From NCBI RefSeq assembly GCF_000392615.1, contig NZ_KB933398.1:1118753-1182752 (forward strand): a stretch of 64,000 nucleotides of DNA, given 5' to 3'. Position 1 is the first letter of the stretch; each line of letters starts with the position of its first letter. The position numbers and the translations under genes are program-made. Below, piece after piece: positions 52,068 to 61,708 of the stretch. The notes under the pieces were generated by a model that was not told where the DNA came from, ran no database searches, and saw nothing but the letters and a program-made list of their open reading frames with translations. The stretch comes from Lysinibacillus sphaericus OT4b.31 (lineage in GTDB: Bacteria > Bacillota > Bacilli > Bacillales_A > Planococcaceae).

Positions 52068-53963
52068 TTATTTTACTGTATTAATAACTTGTATATACTC
52101 TTTGCTAATATAAGCTGTACCTGAATGAAGTTTATCAGAAAGTACTTCATACCAGCCATTTGTGCCGGCGTTCGTTACAATGACAGGCATGCCACTTCGT
52201 GCATACGTGAACAGTGGGCTATTGCTAGTCGATGCGTCTGTACGAACATTTAAGCCATTTGAAGTTGTTAGACCGATTGTATAAGGATTGTTGGCATCCT
52301 TAAAGCCTAAAGCTTTTTCTGCACGGTAGTAGTGTCCGGCGATTTTAGCGCCCCAATATGGATCTGAAGCGTATTTTACGTTAAAACCGAGTGCTTTTGA
52401 ACCAACTACCGCACCATTAGCGTAGTTTCTGCCAGGTGAACCGCCTGGTGTAATGTAGTTTGGTTGTAGGAACTGCTCAACCAGTTCGTTTATATTAACA
52501 GCAACACTTTCAAACTCTTTGTTAAGAGGGGTAGTGTCATAAACATATAAACCAAAGAGGTTATTTAATTTTTGTGCATGCTCACTCATACCATAAGCAC
52601 TTTCATGTTGGGCAAGTGCTAAAATAAGCATCGCATTTATTTTAGAATTCGCTTCAACTTCTTTTAATGTTTGGCCTAAGCCAATCAGTTTACTTTTCGT
52701 TGTTGCATCTTTGTAAAGGGTAATCCCCGTACTTTCCATTTCAGCTAGTTTATTCATAATATAGGCATCTAGTTCTTCAGCCGTATATTGCGTTGTTGCG
52801 CGTGCTGGTAAAAACTGATAATAGTTATAGGCTTCACCCTTAGAGGAACCATTGCCATTTGTAAAATTAATACCGTTCCAGCTAAAGTATTGTTCACCTT
52901 GCTTCATGAAGGCAGGTGCTTTGCCGTACACGTAGCTTGAAGAATATTTATTTGTATTGTAATCAAATAATGTGTGTTTGATTTCGCCATTTTCGTTTGA
53001 ATAGTAAGAGCGTCCTTTACTTAATGAAAATGGGATTAGTGTAACATCAGCCTGTTTCAAATAGCCAACTTGACCAGCTAATCGTACTTTTACTTGCGTT
53101 GCGTCACTACTGATATATTCCATTTCTGTATTTCCTGCAACTGCAATTTGGTCTTTAATTGTTTCAGAATTCAGCGCTACATATTTATTTGTGACAACAT
53201 AGCCTGAAGTCATTTTAACAATTTTATCTTTTTGAACGATTACCTGTGTATTTTTTGTTAGTGCTTTATCAGCTGCATCAAAGCTAGGGAAGCCTTGATT
53301 ACCAACAAGAGTACCATTTGCAATCTCTTTAATAGCGTACGTAGATGTGTCGGGAGCTGCATCACCAGGAAGAAGCATTAAGCGTTGAATGAACGTCGCA
53401 GCTTGTCCGATTGTGGCATTTTTTTCTGGCATAAAGTAGCCATTAGAACCGTTAATAATTCCTAAATGAGCACCAACTGCCACGGCTGGTCGGTAGTCCT
53501 TAATAATGGATGCATTATCCTTAAAAGTAATAGACGAAGTACCTTTAGGGATTTTTAAATAATCTATTGCTCTTTCCAACATAATCGCCATATGCTGTCT
53601 TGAAATAGCGGCATCAGGTTTAAAAGTACCATCAGCGTATCCTGTGATAATTCCAGCTGTCGCAGCAAGCTGAATATCTGTCAAATACATATTTGTATCT
53701 GGGACATCCGTAAACACTTTTCCGTCGTTCGCTTCTAGCTTTAGTACTTTTGATAAATAAGAAGCAAATTCGCTACGTGTAACATTGTCGTTTGGTCGAT
53801 AGCTTCCGTTTGCATCTTGCACGATAGCGCTTTTCGAAATTAAATAACGAAGACCATTTTCATGGGCATGCCCTGAAAGTTCATCAGCAGATGCCATTTG
53901 GGGTTGCCAAAAGAGCGAGGCTACTAATGTTAAAAGAAATGCAATAATTGATAGTTTTTTCAT
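52068..53963 (-). CDS. SLH protein with glucosaminidase (GH73-like) and SH3 domain
   Basis: A 631-residue exported enzyme. The signal peptide ends ASADE (about 26). Three SLH domains lie at about 30-200 (ITGYADGTFKPDAAISRQHM); SLH-1 and SLH-3 are weakly conserved. The middle is a region of unknown function (250-400). The glucosaminidase domain is at about 420-560, with INAMLILALAQHESAYGMSE (catalytic-type Glu), NNLFGLYVYD and a C-terminal SH3b (TTSNGLNVRTDASTSNSPLF). Such enzymes cut the glycan chain beside GlcNAc, as LytD-type proteins do. The ATG at 53963 has a GGAGGG site. Confidence 0.85.
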   Translation of the reverse strand: MKKLSIIAFLLTLVASLFWQPQMASADELSGHAHENGLRYLISKSAIVQDANGSYRPNDNVTRSEFASYLSKVLKLEANDGKVFTDVPDTNMYLTDIQLAATAGIITGYADGTFKPDAAISRQHMAIMLERAIDYLKIPKGTSSITFKDNASIIKDYRPAVAVGAHLGIINGSNGYFMPEKNATIGQAATFIQRLMLLPGDAAPDTSTYAIKEIANGTLVGNQGFPSFDAADKALTKNTQVIVQKDKIVKMTSGYVVTNKYVALNSETIKDQIAVAGNTEMEYISSDATQVKVRLAGQVGYLKQADVTLIPFSLSKGRSYYSNENGEIKHTLFDYNTNKYSSSYVYGKAPAFMKQGEQYFSWNGINFTNGNGSSKGEAYNYYQFLPARATTQYTAEELDAYIMNKLAEMESTGITLYKDATTKSKLIGLGQTLKEVEANSKINAMLILALAQHESAYGMSEHAQKLNNLFGLYVYDTTPLNKEFESVAVNINELVEQFLQPNYITPGGSPGRNYANGAVVGSKALGFNVKYASDPYWGAKIAGHYYRAEKALGFKDANNPYTIGLTTSNGLNVRTDASTSNSPLFTYARSGMPVIVTNAGTNGWYEVLSDKLHSGTAYISKEYIQVINTVK

Positions 53964-54197
53964 ATTTTACCCTCCTAAACTTCAACACCATTTTAACAAA
54001 GATAGAGAGTAGAGATAAGGGGCAAATGTTAGAAATATCGTAAAATGCGACAAATTAAATAGTTTTCATGGCTATTATATAAAACTGGAAAATAGCTTAA
54101 ATGTTCCATAGCTATTTTGGCATATTTTTGCTAATGTTATAGAAGTAAAACATACGAAGGGAAGGTGAGGGCTCTACATTATTGAGGAGCGCAAAAA

Positions 54198-56462
54198 ATG
54201 AAAAGAATAGCAAAAAATTTACTGATTTTAGTTGTCATGATGTCAATGGTTGTTAGTCCATTAAATGCTTATGCATTTCAAACAATAAAGAAGGATTATA
54301 AGCTTTCAAAAGGTGTGCAGTATAACCAATATACATACAGCAATACCTATACAAATTCTATTAACCACCTATCGATTAATGTAGGAGATCAAGAGACGGA
54401 AGTACAATTAGGCATGCCCGCAGCAGTCAATGGAAAAGAATCGACTGTAGCGAATGCCAATCGTCATTCACGCGAGGGAAATCGTGTAGTTGGTGCTATT
54501 AATGCAAGTTTTTATAATATGTCAGAGGGCTACCCATTATTTTTATTAGCTAAAAATAATGTTATTTTAAATGGTGGTGCAGTGTCAAATGGCTCGGACC
54601 AATACATGAATGTGCCAACAGCTTTTGGGATGACTTCAGATGGTCGCGGCGCTATTGATTATTTTGATTTTGATGTGACACTTTCACATAAAGGAACAAA
54701 TTACGAAATGTCTGGCTTAAATCGTGATCGTAATATTTATGAAGCGATTATTTACACACCACAGTTTTATAGTAAAACAACAAATACCAATGAATACGGT
54801 TTTGAAATTGTTGTAGATACAGGTTCACCGATTACTGAAAATACATTCGGTCAAACATTAACAGGTAAAGTAACACAAATTAAAGCTTACGGATCGAAAG
54901 AAAAATTAACTATTCCATCAACTGGCTTTGTCGTATCCTTACAAGGTGGCGAATGGCATAGTAAACTAAGCCAAGTAGCCGTTGGCGATGAAATGAGTGT
55001 CAACTTCTCAATCGATCAACTTTGGCAAAATGCGCAATTTATATTGGCGAGTGGTCCATACTTAGTAAAAGATGGTAAGCCGTATATTATGATGAGTACA
55101 TCAAGCTCTCGTGCAAAAGAAGTTGCACCTCGTACTGTTGTAGCGACAAGCAATAATGGAGAAACTGTACATTTCATTACAGTTGATGGTCGTCAAAGCC
55201 ATAGTAAAGGGATGAATATGGTTCAACTTGCAAATTATTTAGTTGCACTTGGTGTCGATAGAGCCATTAACTTAGACGGTGGTGGTTCAACAACAATGGG
55301 TATTCGAAATCACGGTAGCAATAATGTCGTTTTAGCGAACCTCCCATCTAATTCAGGTAATACACAACGTCTGGTGTCTGCAACATTACAAGCTGTCAGT
55401 ACGGCACCAACAGGCAAAGCAACACATATAAAATTCTCAAACAGCACAAATAATGCAACGCTTTTAGTGGGGGCTTCGTCTAGCGTAGCTGTCCAATATG
55501 TACTAGATGATAATTATACGACGCTACCATTAGATGGCCACTTATCACTAGCGTCACAAAATGAAACTTTAAAGATTAATGGCTTAAAATACACGGCAAC
55601 AAAAGCTGGCGAGGAAAGAATTTATATCGGCTATGACGGCTCAGCTGTGCAATCATTCCCAGTCAAAGTAGTAGATGCACCAACAACAATGACCATTGCA
55701 CCAAGCTCTAAAACTGTGAGCGCTGGAGAAACTGTTAACTTTACAGTAGATGCAAAGGATGAGAGTGGCAAGGCTATAGTTTATGATCCATCTCAAGTGA
55801 AATGGTCAGTGGAAGGCAACATCGGTACAATTACTAAGGACGGAAAATTTACAGCACAAAATGCAGGTACTACCGGTAAAGTAATTGCTACGTTAGGAAC
55901 GGAAAGTAAATCTGCTACAGTATCTGTAGCAAAGGCAGCATTGTTTAAGGACATTCCAAATAATTATGTGTATTATAAAGAAATTGAGTATTTAACGGCT
56001 AATAATATCATTACTGGACAAGCGGATGGTACATTTAGACCAAATGACAAGTTAACACGTGCTCATGCAGCGGTCATCATTAGTCGTGCCTTAGGCTTAA
56101 ATACAACTAATGTGAAAAATCCAAGCTTTAAAGATATTCCAGCTAACCATATGTACTATAAACAAATTGCAGCTGTTGTGGAAGCCGGCATTATGAGTGG
56201 TCGAGAAAATAATACCTTCGACCCGAATGCGACATTGACGCGTGCACAAATGGCGAAAATTGTAGCGTTGGCTTATGACTTAAAAGGGACAAGTAGCATT
56301 GCATTTAAAGATGTACCAAAAAATCATTGGGCCTACTCTTATATCCAGCAACTAGCAGCGAACAAAATTACAACAGGCTATGATGGGAATATTTATAAGC
56401 CAAATGATGCAATTAGTCGAGCACACTTTGGCCTATTCCTTTATAGAGCAATACATCAATAA
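54198..56462 (+). CDS. SLH protein with phosphodiester glycosidase (NAGPA) domain
   Basis: A 754-residue exported protein. The signal peptide (about 1-27) is followed by a phosphodiester glycosidase domain at about 90-400. Its hallmark segments are VVGAINASFYNMS, ASGPYLVKDGKP, RTVVATSNNGETVHFITVDG and the catalytic-region INLDGGGSTTM. Next come two Ig-like domains (about 410-570, including MTIAPSSKTVSAGETVNFTV) and three C-terminal SLH domains (TGQADGTFRPNDKLTRAHAA). The family removes GlcNAc from GlcNAc-1-phosphodiesters, so here a phosphodiester-linked wall polymer is a natural substrate. GAGGAG precedes the ATG. Confidence 0.86.
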   Translation: MKRIAKNLLILVVMMSMVVSPLNAYAFQTIKKDYKLSKGVQYNQYTYSNTYTNSINHLSINVGDQETEVQLGMPAAVNGKESTVANANRHSREGNRVVGAINASFYNMSEGYPLFLLAKNNVILNGGAVSNGSDQYMNVPTAFGMTSDGRGAIDYFDFDVTLSHKGTNYEMSGLNRDRNIYEAIIYTPQFYSKTTNTNEYGFEIVVDTGSPITENTFGQTLTGKVTQIKAYGSKEKLTIPSTGFVVSLQGGEWHSKLSQVAVGDEMSVNFSIDQLWQNAQFILASGPYLVKDGKPYIMMSTSSSRAKEVAPRTVVATSNNGETVHFITVDGRQSHSKGMNMVQLANYLVALGVDRAINLDGGGSTTMGIRNHGSNNVVLANLPSNSGNTQRLVSATLQAVSTAPTGKATHIKFSNSTNNATLLVGASSSVAVQYVLDDNYTTLPLDGHLSLASQNETLKINGLKYTATKAGEERIYIGYDGSAVQSFPVKVVDAPTTMTIAPSSKTVSAGETVNFTVDAKDESGKAIVYDPSQVKWSVEGNIGTITKDGKFTAQNAGTTGKVIATLGTESKSATVSVAKAALFKDIPNNYVYYKEIEYLTANNIITGQADGTFRPNDKLTRAHAAVIISRALGLNTTNVKNPSFKDIPANHMYYKQIAAVVEAGIMSGRENNTFDPNATLTRAQMAKIVALAYDLKGTSSIAFKDVPKNHWAYSYIQQLAANKITTGYDGNIYKPNDAISRAHFGLFLYRAIHQ

Positions 56463-56566
56463 TTGATAGTTTCACAGGGATTAGTTAGTAAGATAATCCT
56501 TTATAAAATTGATAATTTTTAGCACTTTTTTTCGCCGCTATGCTATTGTGGTTTCGGGTAGAAAGT

Positions 56567-56603
56567 GGGAGTTTCGATGACTTTCGGGACTCCCCCTTTT
56601 TTT
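56567..56603 (+). terminator. Terminator of the phosphodiester-glycosidase gene
   Basis: GGGAGT and ACTCCC form the base of a stem, followed by a run of seven T. Confidence 0.65.
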
Positions 56604-56677
56604 ACTATTTTTAAAAAGAAAGAAAATGTACAATTGTGGTATAATCTCAGTATTAAAAAGTAAAAGGATGTTTTTTA

Positions 56678-57823
56678 ATGAAAATAGGCATTGTGGGGAA
56701 TTACGGCAATGATAATAATGGTGATGAATCAATATTATACGGCATTCTTCAACAAGTAAAACAAACATTTTCGGTAACCAGTGATGACATTACCGTTTTT
56801 AGTAATAACACACAACAAACATCCGCGCGTTATGGGGTACATAGCTATCCATTGTATTACAGAAAGAGCAATTTAGTTAAAACGTTTATCCATACTTATA
56901 AAAACAATAAACAATATGTTTCAACATTTGACCTCCTCATTATTGGTGGTGGTGGTATTTTAATGGATTTTTATAAACGTGAGGCTCACCTGTATGGAGC
57001 GTATGCAATGATGGCCAAACAAAGTAATATTCCCTACATTATTTACGGATGTGGCGCTGGACCACTTGATACTATTTCTGGAAAAATTAGTATTCGCGCG
57101 ATGTGTCGATATGCAGCTAGTATCTCTGTACGTGATCCTCAGTCAAAAGAGCTTTTACAAAGTATTGGCGTAAAAAAGCCAATAGAAATTATTGGTGATC
57201 CAGCATTTACATTAAAAGGGGTTCGCGATAATTACGCCGAAAAACCATTGAAAATAGGCGTGTCTGCAGTGCCATTTTATAATGCGAACTACTGGCCAGA
57301 GGGAAATCTTAAAAAATACAATGCGTACGTGACAAGCATGGCGAAAAATTTAGATTATGTCATCTCTGAGCACAATGTTCGTATTACATTTTTTGCTACG
57401 AAATTTCCACAGGATGTCACTGTGACGAAAGATATACAGAAAAAAATGCTACAACATGCGCATACAGAAATTATTGAAGAAAATTTGGTACCGGAGCGAC
57501 TACTCGAAGTTTCTGGAGAGCAGGATATTGTCATTGGGACACGTCTACACTCGCTTATTTTGGCAACGAATGCGGAAACACCGATTATTGCAATATCTTA
57601 TCATACAAAAGTACAGGATTTTATGTCTTTTGTAGGCGCTTCAGATCGTTGTGTTCAGATGCAGGATATAGCGGATGATGAGAAAGCTCTAGCCACATTA
57701 GTAGGCAAACTAAGTAGCAATTGGGAGCAATCAATTGCTGAGACGAAACAAATTGCTACACATATTCATAAAGAGGCCATGAATGGTCAGGAATTAATGA
57801 AAAAGGCAGTGACACGTCTATGA
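56678..57823 (+). CDS. Polysaccharide pyruvyl transferase family protein
   Basis: A 381-residue cytoplasmic protein of the family that adds ketal pyruvate from PEP to wall or capsule sugars. The start KIGIVGNYGNDNNGDESIL, then IIGGGGILMDFY, YGCGAGPLD, ISVRDPQSKELL and the late motif VIGTRLHSLILATNAETPII are characteristic. Pyruvylated wall polymer is the known ligand of SLH domains (CsaB in B. anthracis), and this gene sits right next to ten SLH genes. CsaB orthology is suggested rather than shown, because the family also modifies other polymers. It overlaps the next gene by 4 bases. Confidence 0.85.
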   Translation: MKIGIVGNYGNDNNGDESILYGILQQVKQTFSVTSDDITVFSNNTQQTSARYGVHSYPLYYRKSNLVKTFIHTYKNNKQYVSTFDLLIIGGGGILMDFYKREAHLYGAYAMMAKQSNIPYIIYGCGAGPLDTISGKISIRAMCRYAASISVRDPQSKELLQSIGVKKPIEIIGDPAFTLKGVRDNYAEKPLKIGVSAVPFYNANYWPEGNLKKYNAYVTSMAKNLDYVISEHNVRITFFATKFPQDVTVTKDIQKKMLQHAHTEIIEENLVPERLLEVSGEQDIVIGTRLHSLILATNAETPIIAISYHTKVQDFMSFVGASDRCVQMQDIADDEKALATLVGKLSSNWEQSIAETKQIATHIHKEAMNGQELMKKAVTRL

Positions 57824-58920
57824 AAAAAATACTCGTCATTAGTAATATGTATCCAACATCTAATCATTTATCATTCGGTATTTTTGTGAAAAACCAAGTC
57901 ACAGCACTTGAAAAAGCTGGACTAGACGTTGATATAGCAGTTAATTCAAACCCTGCAACAGGCAAGAAAAACACCATTACGAAATATGCTAAATGGGGCA
58001 TTTCTACGCTGTGGAAGGGCTTGAAAAATCGAAAGTCAATCGATGTCACTCATGCACACTATGTTTTTCCGTCTGGTATGCTGTCGCTACTATTAAAGAA
58101 AATGTTTGGAATACCGTACATTGTTACAGCTCATGGCGGTGACATTGAGCGCATGGCGAAGAAAAATACTAGAATCCGCAATTGGACAGCCAGCATCTTA
58201 CGTGAAAGCAATCATGTTATCGCGGTAGGTCCTGTATTAGCACAACAAATTGAACAAGACTTTAACATTGCACCCGACAAAATTTCTGTTGTTAGCATGG
58301 GTGTCAATCGTGAAGTATTCATAAAGGGTAACCAAGCAATAGTACGACAGGAACTACAATTAGCGGTGGAACCATTTATATTCCTATTTGTCGGGAATGT
58401 CATTAAGCAAAAAGGTGTAGAAGAGCTTTTACAGGCGTTCCAAATGTTAAAAACAAAAGTGAGCCGTCCAATCGAGCTCATTATTGTAGGTTCTAGAAGA
58501 GATCAAGGCTTTTTCCATTCTTTGCAACCATTAGTCAGTGAAGACGTCAAATTTATAGATCCACTAAAACAACAAGAACTAGTGAAGTGGTTCCAAGCAA
58601 GTGATGTCTTTATATTACCATCTCATTTAGAAGGTTTTGGATTAGTGGCTTTAGAGGCATTAGCAACAGATACACCTGTGATTGCTTCTAGGGTAGGTGG
58701 ACTAGTATCGCTGCTTGGAGAAGGCGCAGGGCATTTAATAGAGCCTGAAAACGCTATGGACTTGTCCGAGGAGATGCTGCGTGCCGTGAACACGCCAAAA
58801 GAACAATATATGAATCGTGATGCGGTTGATAATGTATTAGCCATTCACGATGAAAAAAATATAACAGCTCGCTGTATAGCGATTTATAAGTCAGCCATTG
58901 AAGGTAGGGATGACTTATGA
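57820..58920 (+). CDS. GT4-family glycosyltransferase
   Basis: A 366-residue GT-B enzyme. The N-terminal domain includes SNMYPTSNHLSFGIFVKNQV and the acceptor-side TAHGGDIERMAKK. The C-terminal nucleotide-sugar domain has FLFVGNVIKQKGVEELLQAF and the EX7E motif EGFGLVALE. Such enzymes build the polymer repeat unit on its lipid carrier at the inner membrane face; the sugar cannot be told. It overlaps both neighbours by 4 bases (ATGA), so pyruvyl transferase, GT4 and flippase are translated as one coupled operon. Confidence 0.87.
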   Translation: MKKILVISNMYPTSNHLSFGIFVKNQVTALEKAGLDVDIAVNSNPATGKKNTITKYAKWGISTLWKGLKNRKSIDVTHAHYVFPSGMLSLLLKKMFGIPYIVTAHGGDIERMAKKNTRIRNWTASILRESNHVIAVGPVLAQQIEQDFNIAPDKISVVSMGVNREVFIKGNQAIVRQELQLAVEPFIFLFVGNVIKQKGVEELLQAFQMLKTKVSRPIELIIVGSRRDQGFFHSLQPLVSEDVKFIDPLKQQELVKWFQASDVFILPSHLEGFGLVALEALATDTPVIASRVGGLVSLLGEGAGHLIEPENAMDLSEEMLRAVNTPKEQYMNRDAVDNVLAIHDEKNITARCIAIYKSAIEGRDDL

Positions 58921-60458
58921 ATAATTTTTTGAAAATAATTGGAGCCGTTGCGATTATTAATGTTGTGGCTCGTGTGTTTGGATTTTTACGTGAAATGATT
59001 ATCGGGTTTCAATACGGTAGTACCCATATTACTGATAGTATCTTCACAGCTTACACCATTCCTAACTTTTTATATCTAGTGGTAGGTGGTGCTTTTACCA
59101 CAGCTGTCATTTCTATTTATAATCGGGAAACAACAGACAGAGCATTATTTGTTAAACAGTCATTTACTATTGTCTTGGTAACTGTTTCAATTATGACCAT
59201 TATCATGTTAGCTCTTACTAATCCGATTATGGAAATATTTAATCAAGATAAAATCGAGAAGGGGTTTAGTCAGAGTGATTTAGATTTAGCAAAAAATCTG
59301 TATTATTGGATGATGCCATCATCTATATTACTTGTATTATCCTCCTGGTATAGTGGATTACTGAATGTGAACGAGAAATTTCATTTATCCAGTTTTGCCA
59401 TTTTAATTTACAACGCAATTTTCTTAGTGATTGCCGTTGGATTATCTAGTTCTGATTATATTGGACCAATTGGATACGGTATTAGTGCGTTGGTAAGTGC
59501 GGCAATAATGGTGTACTTTTTAATTATCGGCTATCGCAAATTAGGGTCGTATAAGGTTGGTTTTTCCTTTGAACGAAATGTTTCCTCGAGGCAATTATGG
59601 GTTATGGTTTTACCGATCATGCTTGGCGGAGCCACTATTCAACTTTACGCTTTGCTACAGCGTGTTTTTGCTGGAATGTTGTCTGAAGGGGCCGTTGCTT
59701 CTGTTAACTTCGCCTCGAAGCTTATGCAGTTCCCGCAAGCTATTTTAATTACAGCTGTAACAACGGTAATTTATCCGATTTTGAGCCTAAAAGAAGCGAA
59801 TAATGACCATGCTTCTATTAAGAGCCTTTACTCTAAAGGGCTACATTATCTATTATTGTTACTTATACCAGTAACAATTTATTCTTATTTCTATTCAGAG
59901 AACCTTATACAAGTAATTTTCCAATATGGTAATTTTGGTGCAAAATCGACTGCCATTACAGCACCAGTGCTTGCTATTTTCGTATTATCCATGTATTTCT
60001 TAGCCGCAAATACGTATATTACGCGTTTTTACTATGCAAAGGGTGACTCAATGGCACCCGTTATCTTCAGCTTAATCAATGTATTTGGTGTGAATATTGC
60101 CGTTATTATGCTGCTTGTGGATAATCACGGTGCTGAGGCAATTGCTTGGGGTACATTAGTGAGTGCAGTGACAAACTTTATTATGCTAATTGCCTATGCT
60201 GGACCTAAATATGATTTGAAAATGGGTATTTTTAGCAAAGAGCTACAATTTTTTAGAGCGATGCCACCAATGATTATTATCACAATTGTAATGTATTTTT
60301 CAAGTCATTATTTAGTGTTTGACTATAAGTGGGTAACTTTCATTGTAGGACTTGTTATTTTTAGTGGAGTACTTGTAGGCTCCTACTTGTTATTCGGCGT
60401 AAAGGAAGTAAAGGAATTTAGCGATAAGTTAAAAAGAAAATTTTTAAAACAGCAGTAA
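58917..60458 (+). CDS. MurJ/MviN-type lipid-linked oligosaccharide flippase
   Basis: A 513-residue MOP-superfamily protein with 14 or so membrane helices. The N-terminus (VARVFGFLREMIIGFQYGST) and PNFLYLVVGGAFTTAVISIY are the MurJ signature. Its position as last gene of a pyruvyl-transferase/GT4 operon makes export of the wall-polymer unit at least as likely as export of lipid II. A terminator follows. Confidence 0.87.
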   Translation: MNNFLKIIGAVAIINVVARVFGFLREMIIGFQYGSTHITDSIFTAYTIPNFLYLVVGGAFTTAVISIYNRETTDRALFVKQSFTIVLVTVSIMTIIMLALTNPIMEIFNQDKIEKGFSQSDLDLAKNLYYWMMPSSILLVLSSWYSGLLNVNEKFHLSSFAILIYNAIFLVIAVGLSSSDYIGPIGYGISALVSAAIMVYFLIIGYRKLGSYKVGFSFERNVSSRQLWVMVLPIMLGGATIQLYALLQRVFAGMLSEGAVASVNFASKLMQFPQAILITAVTTVIYPILSLKEANNDHASIKSLYSKGLHYLLLLLIPVTIYSYFYSENLIQVIFQYGNFGAKSTAITAPVLAIFVLSMYFLAANTYITRFYYAKGDSMAPVIFSLINVFGVNIAVIMLLVDNHGAEAIAWGTLVSAVTNFIMLIAYAGPKYDLKMGIFSKELQFFRAMPPMIIITIVMYFSSHYLVFDYKWVTFIVGLVIFSGVLVGSYLLFGVKEVKEFSDKLKRKFLKQQ

Positions 60459-60462
60459 GTAA

Positions 60463-60503
60463 AGTGGGTATCATAGAAAAAATTCTATGATACCCATTTT
60501 TTT
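60463..60503 (+). terminator. Terminator of the pyruvyl transferase-GT4-flippase operon
   Basis: GTGGGTATCATAGAA and TTCTATGATACCCAT form a stem with a short A-rich loop, followed by TTTTTT. Confidence 0.93.
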
Positions 60504-60791
60504 ATCAATATTACGTCAAAACCATTAGTGTTCATTGGAAAAGTTTTTTAATGCTATACGTTGTGTGAATCCTTATAAAAAAATTGTCATATGAATAATA
60601 ATTTATAGTAAAAAAATAGGGGTTGTATTATAATAAATTTTATGAAACTAGTGTTGAATAATGGCTGTTTTAAACGCAAATGGCGAATTCAATATGATTT
60701 GGTGCATGCCCTATCGAGAGCGAAGCGACAGAGATAATGAATCGGGTGCATCATGAATATTTCTACTAAAGACTGAAATAAGGTGGGAAAT
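60504..60791. other. Intergenic region before the TetR gene
   Basis: AT-rich with no ORF. GGTGCAT occurs twice (about 60699 and 60747) as an imperfect direct repeat upstream of the regulator, which might be part of an operator, but this is weak. Confidence 0.35.
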
Positions 60792-61418
60792 ATGGCAAGG
60801 GGTAGAAAGATTAATTCTAATGGTGAACGAAGTAAACAACTATTGCTTGATAAAGCTGTGGAGCTATTTTCTGAAAAAGGCTATCATGATACAAAAATTA
60901 GCGATATTGTAAAAGCAGCTAATTTAACACAGCCTACATTTTATTTGTATTTTAAAAGCAAACAATCACTTTATAATGATCTGAATAAGAGATTTCAGCG
61001 AGGCTTTCATGAGATTATGAGTGAACATTCAGAGGCAGGTGAACGGGGAATAGAAAGCTTTATTAAAATGCTTGAGCAAAAATTATGTTTGTTATTCGTG
61101 TACATTATTGAAAATCCAAGGTTAACAAAAATTGGCCTTTTTGAATCTGAACAATCCTGTGTCATTAAATCGCAACTTACACAGCAATTTATTCATCTTA
61201 TAGTCCGTCATGATTGCGAACGTCTTTTTCAATTAATTGAAGTAGATTTAAAAACATTGGCAGATAGCTTAGTAGGCTCATTTGAACGTCTAATCTTAAC
61301 AAATTTGCTAGAACAAAAAAGCAAGCCCTGTGAGCTAGCAAAAGATTTAGTACAGTTATATTTTATAAGAAAAGATAAGTACGATATAATACAAGGTCAA
61401 TTTCAACTTGATAATTGA
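60792..61418 (+). CDS. TetR/AcrR-family transcriptional regulator
   Basis: A 208-residue DNA-binding repressor. The helix-turn-helix lies at about 10-55: LLDKAVELFSEKGYHDTKIS, then IVKAANLTQPTFYLYFKSKQ. The remaining 150 residues form the helical ligand/dimer domain, with no distinguishing motif. AAGGTGG precedes ATG 60792; the frame opens at GTG 60783 within the Shine-Dalgarno. There is no adjacent efflux gene on the same strand, so its target is not obvious; candidates are its own promoter or the neighbouring operon. Confidence 0.88.
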   Translation: MARGRKINSNGERSKQLLLDKAVELFSEKGYHDTKISDIVKAANLTQPTFYLYFKSKQSLYNDLNKRFQRGFHEIMSEHSEAGERGIESFIKMLEQKLCLLFVYIIENPRLTKIGLFESEQSCVIKSQLTQQFIHLIVRHDCERLFQLIEVDLKTLADSLVGSFERLILTNLLEQKSKPCELAKDLVQLYFIRKDKYDIIQGQFQLDN

Positions 61419-61462
61419 CAATCCTTTACTATCTGAATTAATTTCATAAATAGTTTTGTTAT

Positions 61463-61580
61463 AAAGAAACACGAAAGCGTAAGGTGGCGACTCAGCTGGA
61501 CAGTCGAGACCTTGGACTGAGCTCAGTGAAAGAAACGACTCGGTGCTTGCCCGCGTAAAGCGTTTGCCTATAACGGTATA
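61463..61580 (+). repeat. Degenerate MITE/REP-like repeat (doubtful copy)
   Basis: AAGGTGGCGACTC, GCTTGCCCGCGTAAAGCG and TTTGCC...AACGG echo the edges of the GC-rich repeat, but the centre is different and no end repeat is seen. Confidence 0.35.
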
Positions 61581-61663
61581 TAACTATGTGATACGAATAA
61601 TTACTTTATTTTTGATAATAATATTCGGTATTGATATGAAAGTGAATTATGAAATTGATTTAA

Positions 61664-61708
61664 AAAAATCCCTTCTCCTTTAAAGTTAAAGGAGAAAGGG
61701 ATTTTTTA
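61664..61708 (-). terminator. Terminator of the S41 protease gene
   Basis: AAAAATCCCTTCTCCTT and AAGGAGAAAGGGATTTTT pair across a short loop. This is a strong hairpin with T-runs on both strands, touching the stop codon. Confidence 0.93.
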
